DNA of 64,000 bases from Orobanche coerulescens (lineage: Eukaryota; Streptophyta; Magnoliopsida; Lamiales; Orobanchaceae). The notes under the pieces were generated by a model. The model had not been told where the DNA came from. It saw only the letters and a program-made list of their open reading frames with translations, and did no database searches. The stretch covers positions 177,186,501-177,250,500 of the forward strand of contig CM065809.1 of the NCBI GenBank assembly GCA_033398695.1. Reading direction: 5' to 3'. Positions 48,676-58,483 of this stretch are shown here, one piece after another (the first letter of the stretch is position 1; every line of letters starts with the position of its first letter). Both the position numbers and the translations under genes were made by a program.

Positions 48676-49978
48676 TGTTAGGCGTATTTTTATACGTTTA
48701 TTCATCATTATTTTGTAGTATTTTGGAGTGTGAAATCATCTAAATGAGCTTTTAATGCCTTAATTTTGTATGATTGACAGGAAATTGAAGTCCGGAAGCT
48801 TAAACGAGGCAAAAGCGGGCGCAGCAAAAGCGGACTATGAGCCGCGGCACAAGGAAGCCGCGGCAAAGGAAGACACCAGAAGAGCGAGTAGGTGTACTGC
48901 GTGCGCGGCCTGACCCATGTGAGCCGCGGCACGAAGGATTTAATTACGCCCGTGTATTCGATTTTGGCGATGTGCCGCGGCACGAGTTGATGAGCCGCGG
49001 CACACTTAGCGGGTTTGGTACGTCTGCGCGGATTTTGGGCCGTTTGGCCGATTTTCAACCAACGAATACGGACGCGATTTATGGAGATCTTGAGCTATAA
49101 ATAGGGCTTAAGACCCTAATTTAATTATCTTGGATTTGATTGAATCTAGACCTAAGAGAGCTTAAGCTTGGAGACGGAGGAGAGGAGGAAAGCGAGAGGA
49201 ATTCAAGGCGGAAGGCGGAAGTCAAGAACGGAGGAATCCGAGCTTCATCTGCGTTTGAATTTTATGCTTTCGTTTATTTACTTTGTATTTTCGCTTTTAG
49301 TATGTCGCTAAAGCCCTAATCTAGGGTTTTGATGAAACCTTTATTTTGACGAATTGATTGAGGTTATCCAGTTTATTACCTTTTATTGAGTTTTCCCAAT
49401 TATGTTTTATGCTTGCAATTATCGGCCAATAGTTGTATTGATTTAATCATTCACTTGAATCGGGAGAGGAGATGTGGTGAGGAACTATTGGTGAGGACCG
49501 TTTATTCTGTGAGATAGGAATATACTCATAGGAACTACGTGGCCTTTAGGAGATTTCATGCTTTTTGCCTAGCGACGAGATAATTCACCTAGGGATAGAG
49601 TGCGTTAGTCGCCGTTAGATAAATCTATTGACCTCGGGAGAGGCGGTAGAATATATTAGCAATCTCCGCCTTCAATAAATTGGGAAAATTATTTATTACG
49701 GATAATCAAGATTAAATTCGGATAAATTAAGGTGGATTCAGAACTCTAGACTTATTTATAATTTGATTCCTTTTATTCAAGCTATCGTTTTCTGTTTAGT
49801 CTTTCAGTAATTCTTTTAGTTATTAATCCAAAAAAACCCAACTTCGATTGTTCAAATAAAATTGGGATACGAAAACGTCGGTAGTTAGAGAGTCAATCCT
49901 CGTGGGAATGATACTCTACTTATCACTTTATTACTTGTAAACGATGACGTGCACTTGCGTGTAGGAAATATCGCAACA
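48676..49978 (+). repeat. Athila-like 3' LTR
   Basis: 1303 bp, near-identical to 41004-42305. The few differences lie mainly in the CCGCGG array and at CGG/CAG words. Confidence 0.93.
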
Positions 49979-52262
49979 ATCACTCCTGACAGAGCCGCCC
50001 CTTGCACGCGCATTAGGTAACACCGGTGTTCACCAAACATATGGAGCCGCACATTGCAGCGTACACCAGGCCGGAGTACACACCCCGCCCTCAGAGGTTC
50101 CCGGATACGACGTCTCTCACAACAAGTATTCACATTATTACAAACATCAAGTACACAATCAATCAATTCAACAATTATCAAATCAATACACCAATTCACA
50201 CAATTTATCCGACAGTCCATAACCACACAATAAACAATAACACGTACATTATCAATCAAGATCCAACACAATAAGCCTTCGGCACAACCAACCAACGCTA
50301 CACATATATCCTTGTATTGCGACTCAACCGAATATATATATATATATAGATATATAGATATATATATATATATATACACATATAACCTTACTATATTATA
50401 TGAATAACTGTAGTTCATCCATCAATCCAAGTTGAGTACGCCAACTAGTGTTAGCATTCACCACTCGTCGTTCACCGACATAGGCATATATATCAATATA
50501 CGTATATACATACATATATTTAACATATAAATATATATAAATATATATATATATACACATATATATATATATATACACACATATATATATATATATACAT
50601 ATCCGTATAAATTCATACACTTCGACAACGATGATTTCACGCAGTTACAATTCGTATATCAAGGTACTTGCCTTGGTAATCTCTCGCGGATACTCCGAAA
50701 GTACGGTCGGTTGGCAAAATCCGGAACTCCAACGAAAACAACGATCGGAAGGGCTCAACACCAGATTTTTTTGTAGGGAAATCGTCCCTAATATCCTATC
50801 ATCGAATAAACAATCAATCATACGAGGAAAAACATCACAAAACGACCAAATTCCTCTCTGCGGCATTTCCCCGGACACCTTGAAGGCGTCAAACGGAAGT
50901 TCATATAATCGACGAATCGGAAATGGTAAAACCGTGGAAAGATGATGAAAATGATAGAATACAACTTAATCTACAATTATCCATCAGTAATTTAAGTTCA
51001 TAAGGCTCAAACGGACGAAATCTACCAAGATCCCCAAATTTCCCAAAGTTTGGATTTTAGGAAAAACTAACCTTGATTCGGTCGATTGAAGGATGTTATG
51101 GATTGATCGATCAATGATATGGACTCAGGATCTTCGTGAATTTGTTGTTCAATAACATGTCTCCTATATCTCAGAACATCTGGCCGCGGAAGGAAAAGAA
51201 TGAAATGAAAAATGTGTTGAAACAGGGCTGCTCGGTCAAATATATAGGCAGACCGCCCTAGCGTGCGCTAGCGTGCCGGCAGCGTGCGCTAGCGGGCCGA
51301 CCATCGCCTGATCCTGAGGCTCCTGGATCGATCCTCGCCAGTAGCGCGCTAGATGCCGGCGGCGCTACGTCTACCGTTTTGCGCGCGGAGCGACCGGCCG
51401 GAGCGTGCGCTACCGGCCAATTCTCTGGAGTCCAGAACCTCTGGGGCCTCACTGCCCTGCCCAGGTAGCGTGCGCTGGGTGCCGCATAGCGTGCGCTACG
51501 ATCGCGGCAGCGCGCGCAGCCTCCCGGCAGAGCGTACGCTATGCCGGTCCTCGCGCGCCGTCCGGCCAGCCGGCCTACGTGCGGTTCCTCCGCAACCGTC
51601 CGGCGGCTGGCCGCTGCGGTTCCTCCCGCAACCGGCCGCCTACCGCTGTGGCTCGACGACTCGATTCTTAAAAACGCACGGAACGAACACGATTTAAACG
51701 CCGCGACAACAACATCGATCCGAAATGAAAATAATAGACAACAAATCACCACATATGGCCATAAACACAAAGTCGATTGTCGAGAAAAAAATAATACCAA
51801 CGCTCGGAAACCGAGAAATTTCCGGTCTAAGAAAAAGAAAATTTCGAACAAATCAGAATAAAAATCTCGGATATTACATTCTACCACCCTTAAAATAAGT
51901 TTCGTCCCGAAACTTAAAAATAGAGAGCGGCGGAACAATCAAGGAAATAACTACTTGCTCAAATTTCAAATCATCACGAGCAAAGCGCGAGTGCAAGGTT
52001 CCAGAAATACGATGAACTGACCTAGTAAGTACAAGGCAGTTTAAAATGGTCGAAAGGTTCACAGATGAATTGCCAACAATGAAAGTCATCCCATACCGAA
52101 AATACTAAGAAGAGTACGGGTAATACATTCCCCCATATTAAGAGGACATTATGATCCCGAAACTTAGAACAACAAGAGTTGGAAACGTAAAGCAATGAAA
52201 CGAAATACGATCGAAGTCACGATTGTTTGAAACAACAACGATTAAGACATAGTACAAAATCT

Positions 52263-52811
52263 TCATTCTCCCATGCTAGGATCTTCAGAAGGAAACATAG
52301 GATTTCGGGACACTTCTCGGTCCCTAGCTCTGCTCTCTCTTAGGGCGGCATTCTTTGCCAATTCGGAAACTGTCTCACAATGTTTCTCCCGATGTCCTTC
52401 GCACCCACACCGGTAACAAGTCAAGAGTGGAAAGGGACAATTTGCACGATCATGTCCCTGACGATTGCAGTTGAAGCACCTTCTCTTCTTACCGAGAATC
52501 ACCGATGTTGGCTTGGGATCCCCAGCGCTCACTCCCGACCGCAAAGACGACGCGTCCGAACGACGCGGGGGTTTGGGAGCCTTAGACTCTCCATCGCCCA
52601 AAAATTTCCCAGATGTCCTCGGTCTCTTCGTTTCGCTCGTGGGCTCGACCATTAAGGACATTTCATAGGATATCGTTTGATCTTGATACTCCTTCACTGT
52701 AGCATGAATAGTTGTCGTACGAACCACCTTGTCGCTTCCACTTCCGTCATCACACTTACGTCCGCCAAGGCCCGACATACTAATACAGATAGTACCGTTC
52801 AGCGTTATCAA
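52263..52811 (-). CDS. Gag zinc-knuckle fragment, internal copy 2, open frame
   Basis: 182 residues from MSGLGGRKCDDGSGSDK. The basic middle part (TSETKRPRTSGK) is followed by two CX2CX4HX4C knuckles (CFNCNRQGHDRANC, CYRCGCEGHREKHC). Knuckles bind retroelement RNA in nucleocapsid. The capsid part of gag, and all of pol, are missing from this 1.98-kb internal region. Whether it is translated is unknown. Confidence 0.7.
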   Translation of the reverse strand: MITLNGTICISMSGLGGRKCDDGSGSDKVVRTTTIHATVKEYQDQTISYEMSLMVEPTSETKRPRTSGKFLGDGESKAPKPPRRSDASSLRSGVSAGDPKPTSVILGKKRRCFNCNRQGHDRANCPFPLLTCYRCGCEGHREKHCETVSELAKNAALRESRARDREVSRNPMFPSEDPSMGE

Positions 52812-53863
52812 TAATCAGTTGCACAGTATACCACAATTATCAACATAAGGTTTAGTTAACATATATAGAATAACGTAAAGCGTTAAGTTTTATGAAGTCA
52901 ATTTCGAGTCCTCCGACGATGACGATCATTATATGTATGCACTTAATGAAAATAAATTTTTGGAAAAGAGGGCTAGTCACGTTGCGCCCAAGACTCATAA
53001 ATACTGTCTTTTATTTCGGAAGAGGAAGTTTATATAACGACTCTAAAAATTATTTTCGAGTAATGTAAAAAAAATTCAAAATTGAATTGTAACTAATTTG
53101 AAATATTTCAAAAGTGTTAGATTCCCAAATACCACAATTTTGAAAATCTTTCCTCTTCTACCAAAATGTTTATTCGAAAGGATTTTCCACCGAGATACGT
53201 GACCATTTAACATGACAACATTAAATCATGGTATTTCACAATGTTAGAAAATTTCAAAGCACCACTTTAAAATATTCGTGATACTACACGTCGTGGGCCC
53301 GTGCAGAACCCACTGAGCTAAAAATCATTTTTAAAAAATGTTCAAATTGCCAAAAAGGCCGATGTTGGTAATATTCTCGAATACTCACTAAGTCATTTAT
53401 AAAAATATCAAATACCGTCATAAGAATACTATCAAAACGTGAAAGACCAAAATATCAAAAATCGGTTTGCAAGATACCAAAAGCCATCTTAAAATACCCA
53501 TGCGGCGGATAAAATTAACATTCATAAGTTTATTCTAATAAGTGTAGAAACAGATAAATATGCTCGACTTCCGAAACATATTACATAACCATTTTTGCTC
53601 GGACCGCATACGCATGTTATATCCTAAAACAATAATATCACCAACAAGTTCCAATCCTTAGTTCACATTAAACACGTTAGCACAATATAATCAAATACGT
53701 ATATAAGGGGACTTACGATCGGGAGGCTTACCATCATAGATTGCCGGAAGATGATGTCGGAACCACGATACTAATCACAACTCTGATGCGCGCGACTTAC
53801 ACAAGACATGGACTTGACCCAACGGCCTAGGTTTTTCGCAAACCTAAGCTCCGATACCATAAA

Positions 53864-55431
53864 TGTAACACCCCCAGAATACGACCGGGAATGTCACACG
53901 CCGTAGACCTTTATCACAAGGATCTACCAGGCTAAGCTCCAAAAGACTACTCAATGATTGACCGACCGGGGTCAAAATTAAATGCAAAGGCATCGACAAG
54001 GTCATTAACCAATTCAGAAAATAACGACATTCACATTACAATGACAATAATAAACTTGAACACTAAAAAGAATGACAACTCAATTTAATAAATGAAAACT
54101 ACACCCATGCAAGGGTGAATACTCGAACGAAAGAGAAAATACCGACCAGAATGAAACAAAAGAAAAGACTCTGACTCTGGTGTGATTAGTATCATTGTCC
54201 TCCATCTCCTTCCAAGCCAATCATGTGATCGCTCCGAGCCGCCAAAACTCGAGCGCATAACAGCACCCACCCCGAAAACTCGGGGTTAGCAACCGGAATT
54301 TTGCTAGTGCAAGTGCATAATATACAAGATATACGAATAATAACAACACAAATCTCAACAATCGTGAAGCCTTAACACAAACCACACATTCCCATAGTCC
54401 ACACGAATAGCATCACATACCCAAAGTGAAAGATAATCACATAGTCATATTCTCGTATGGAACATAACACCAATGAAACTTTAAACGAGCCCAAGGAGTC
54501 GAAAAATCCCTTTTATAAAAAGGAAAAGTATTTTGATAAGAAAGTTTGAAAACATTATTATTGACTCGTGCCATCATGGGGTTTTGGAAAATCAAATGGG
54601 AATACTTTTAGAAAATACTTCAAAACTCTCGGATCCTCGACCCAACATGTGTAAAACAATTTGCAAGAAAACCATTACAACGTTATTCGGTCCTCGACCC
54701 AATGCACGAATAATCATCACAAGATAATCAAAGGCACGACCTCTCATTCGACAATTCTGCTCAAGACCCTTGATTAATTAACCCTCGGAGATTTCGTCAA
54801 ACATCCTTGGTTAATTAACCCCGATACCAACGTCTTAAAAACAATTTGAAACAAGCTTTCAAAAACACGAATCACACTATATCGAGACCGTATTTTAAAA
54901 GAGTTGAAAGAACTTTGAAATACGAGGATTGTTGATAGCAGGGTCTTAGCTATCACTCGAATATCCGTTACCAATAAGCTGCCGGGCGCCTCCCTTACAC
55001 ACACTGTGCACGGCGTTCACTCCACTATGTTGGCCGCCCCTTGAACATGTCACCGCGCCGCGATCACTCTGACAGAGCCGCCTTGCACGCGCATTAGGTA
55101 ACACGGTGTTCACCAAACATATGGAGCCGCACATTGCAGCGTACACCGTGCCGGAGTACACACCCCGCCTCGGAGGTTCCCTGATACGACGTCTCTCACA
55201 ACAAGTATTCACATTATTACAAACATCAAGTACACAATCAATCAATTCAACAATTATCAAATCAATACACCAATTCACACAATTTATCCGATACCCATAA
55301 CCACACAATAAACAATAACACGTACATTATCAATCAAGATCCAACACAATAAGCCTTCGGCACAACCAACCAACGCTACACATATATCCTTGTATTGCGA
55401 CTCAACCGAATATATATATATAGATATATAG

Positions 55432-55465
<34 letters not shown>

Positions 55466-56957
55466 CCTTACTATATTATATAAATAACTATAGTTCATCC
55501 ATCAATCCAAGTTGAGTACGCCAACTAGTGTTAGCATTCACCACTCGTCGTTCACCGACATAGGCATATATATCAATATACGTATATACATACATATATT
55601 TAACATATAACTATATATAAATCTACATATATATATACACACACATATATATATACACACACACATATATATATATACATATCCGTATAAATTCATACAC
55701 TTCGACAACGATGATTTCACGCAGTTACAATTCGTATATCAAGGTACTTGCCTTGGTAATCTCTCGCGGATACTCCGAAAGTACGGTCGGTTGGCAAAAT
55801 CCGAAACTCCAACGAAAACAACGATCGGAAGGGCTCAACACCAGATTTTTTTTGTAGGGAAATCGTCCCTAATATCCTATCATCGAATAAACAATCAATC
55901 ATACGAGGAAAAACATCACAAAACGACCAAATTCCTCTCTGCGGCATTTCCCCAGACACCTTGAAGGTGTCAAACGGAAGTTCATATAATCGACGAATCG
56001 GAAATGGTAAAACCGTGGAAAGATGATGAAAATGATAGAATACAACTTAATCTACAATTATCCATCAGTAATTTAAGTTCATAAGGCTCAAACGGACGAA
56101 ATCTACCAAGATCCCCAAATTTCCCAAAGTTTGGATTTTAGGAAAAACTAACCTTGATTCGGTCGATTGAAGGATGTTATGGATTGATCGATCAATGATA
56201 TGGACTCAGGATCTTCGTGAATTTGTTGTTCAATAACATGTCTCCTATATCTCAAAACCTCTGGCCGCGGAAGGAAAAGAATGAAATGAAAAATGTGTTG
56301 AAAGCAGAGTGCTCGGTCAAATATATGGCAGACCGCCTAGCGTGCGCTAGCGTGCCGCGGCGTGCGCTAGCGGCCGACCATCGCCCGATCCGAGGCTCTG
56401 GGTGATCCTCGCCAGTAGCGCGCGCTAGATGCCGAGCGGCGTGCGCTACGTCTGCCGGTTAGCGCGCGGCCGGCCGGCCGTGGCGTGCGCTCTGGCCAAT
56501 TCTTTGGAGTCGAGAACCTCGGGGCCTCACGCCCGGCCAGTAGCGTGCGCTGGTGCCGCATAGCGTGCGCTTACGATCGCCGGTTAGCGCGCGGCCTCCG
56601 GCGATAGCGTACGCTATGCTTGGTCCCTCGCGCCGTCCGGCGAGCCGGCTACCGTGCGGTTCCTCCATAGCCGTCCGGCGGCCATTGCCGTGCAGTTCCT
56701 CCTCATAGCCGTCCGGCCAATTGCCGTGGCCTGACGACTCGATTCTTAAAAACGCACGGAACGAACACGACGAAACGCTCGCGGACAACAACATCGATCC
56801 GAAATGAAAATAATATACAACAAATCACCACATATGGCCATAAACACAAAGTCGATTGTCGAGAAAAAAATAATACCAACGCTCGGAAACCGAGAAATTT
56901 CCGATCTAAGAAAAAGAAAATTTCGAACAAATCAGAATAAAAATCTCGGATATTACA
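53864..56957 (-). repeat. LTR-B copy 3
   Basis: 3094 bp, TGTAACACCCCC...GGATATTACA, bounded on the right by TSD AAGAT. The palindrome array at about 56335-56650 is more eroded than in copies 1 and 2, and the TATA word reads CATATATTT. Confidence 0.9.
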
Positions 56958-58066
56958 AAGATGTCCCTATTTGGAGTGAATCTGCAACTGGTATGTTCTC
57001 GTGTCAATCTGCGTATAAGACCTTGCAAGGGCTGAACTCGAACCCACAGAGAACTAGAACTTTGAAGTGGAGTTGGCTATGGAAATTGAAGTGTAGTCAC
57101 AAGCTGAAACATTTCTTATGGCTTGCAATCCAAGAGAAGCTGGTTACTAACCAATTGCGCAAAGTGAGGAAAATTTCCCTTTCAGCAGATTGCCCACAAT
57201 GCGTTTGTACAGAGGAAACGGTCATCCATATCATGCGAGACTGCCCTCATGCTTGGAAAATTTGGGAGAAGCTCATTCCGCAGAATGCTATGTCCGCTTT
57301 CGATAATCTGGAAAATCAGAATTGGTTCAAACAAAATTTGCAATGTACTCTCAAGGACTGCGATTTTATTCCAGGGGTACCATGGTATCTAATATTCTCC
57401 GCAGCTGTGTGGAATATATGGAAAGCGAGGAACGCAAAGATCTTCAAAAACAAGAACCAATCGATACACCACTCTTTTTCTCATTAAACGGGAAAGTATG
57501 GATCTTGCTATGAGCTTTAAAAGCAAGCTGGAGCAAAGCAGATTTGGAAATTGGCGCCTACCTGCTCTTGGTTGGGCTAAGTTGAACACGGATGGAAGCA
57601 CTCAGATTCATTCTAATCAAGGGGCCATTGGAGGATTACTCAGAGATGACAGAGGAAACTGGTTATGGGGTTTCCAAGATCGCATCTTGTCTCCTACAGT
57701 GGACGAAACTGAACTCAAGGCCCTGCTTTGTGGCCTTAAACTGGCGTGGGAGAGACGAGTCCGACGTATGGAAGTGGAAATAGATTCACAAAATGTTTTC
57801 AATTTGGTGACAGGAGATTCAGATGTTCCAACTCAGCTCACAAATGAAGTTATGGAGTGCCAACAATACTTGAGCAACCCTTGGGAAATAACTTTCAAAC
57901 ACATTCAGCGAGCAAGCAATGAATGTGCAGACTTTCTTGCAAAGTCTGGTTCTACTGTTGAAGATGGGGGAAGATTCTTGGATCAACCACCTGAAGATTT
58001 GTTGCCACATTTGACTTTTGATTTAGTTTAATTACTAGCTCTCTCAAGTACCAAAAAAAAAAAAAA
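56958..58066 (+). pseudogene. LINE ORF2, right half: zf-RVT and RNase H, with poly(A)
   Basis: It continues the frame of 34706 with DVPIWSESATGMFSCQSAYK, then FLWLAIQEKLVTNQLRK and a zinc-binding CPQC...HIMRDCPHAW. A one-base shift near 57470 leads to the RNase H domain in frame 57498-58031 (LNTDGSTQ, DETELKALLCGLKLAW, VEIDSQNVFNLV, RASNECADFLAKSG), with all four acidic residues present. The stop at 58029 is followed by a 14-base A run at 58053-58066, the LINE 3' tail. Confidence 0.88.
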
Positions 58067-58483
58067 TCTCCTATCCATTTTATTCATTAAAAAATACATC
58101 TCTCGTCTTCTTTAATTAAACTCGTGCCAGTCTTTTAGAACACTAAAAAAAACGCACAATGGCAAATCTAATTATCACCACAGTAAAAAAAAAAAAAAAA
58201 AAAAGGAGTAACCAGTATACAATAAGACTAGACTCGAGTAACAGAGGAAACCCAAACATCCATATAAAAGTCAATGACCAAACTTGTTCTCAAACTAAAC
58301 CCATACCAATGGTAGCCAGCCATAATGGATCTATGTACCCTCAACTCAAATCTCAAAACACCTAGTAAGAAGATTAGTGGTCACACCCATATATAATAAG
58401 ATCAAGCAACAATCCCAGAAACAAACTCTTGATCTCAAAGACAAAAAAATTTATCTATCCAGAGTAAAAGACGACAGATGCTC

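Larger units (their letters stand above)
41004..49978 (+). mobile_element. Athila-like Ty3 retrotransposon lacking RT and integrase
   Basis: LTRs 41004-42305 and 48676-49978 are nearly identical, with exact 5-bp TSD ATCAC at 40999-41003 and 49979-49983. PBS TGGCGCCGTT (tRNA-Asp type), gag, an Athila protease part, the GGGAGGCAACCC hairpin, an env-position ORF and the polypurine tract follow in Athila order. Between protease and hairpin only about 500 bp remain where RT, RNase H and integrase (over 2.5 kb) should be. It therefore depended on a partner for mobility. Confidence 0.9.
39805..51878 (-). repeat. LTR-B copy 2, interrupted by the Athila-like element
   Basis: The left part is 39805-41003 and the right part 49979-51878. 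The sequence resumes exactly after the ATCAC duplication. The uninterrupted length would be about 3.1 kb. Confidence 0.9.
34707..56957 (-). mobile_element. LTR-B array: three LTRs and two internal regions, one outer TSD
   Basis: LTRs at 34707-37826, 39805-51878 (split by Athila) and 53864-56957 alternate with internal regions 37827-39804 and 51879-53863. The outer TSD AAGAT is exact at 34702-34706 and 56958-56962, while the inner junctions show none. This is the outcome expected from unequal recombination between LTRs of one insertion. Sense is minus, from PBS and gag orientation. The internal parts are only about 2 kb and hold just a zinc-knuckle gag fragment, so the family is non-autonomous. 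Confidence 0.9.

Noticed and set aside
49885..50640. Tyr/Ile-rich minus-strand ORFs
   Set aside because: They are translations of TA microsatellite and LTR sequence, and one spans the Athila/LTR-B junction.
33700..58090. LINE target-site duplication
   Set aside because: I compared sequence after the poly(A) (TCTCCTATCC) with the 5' junction and saw no convincing match; only TTCCTAT is vaguely similar.
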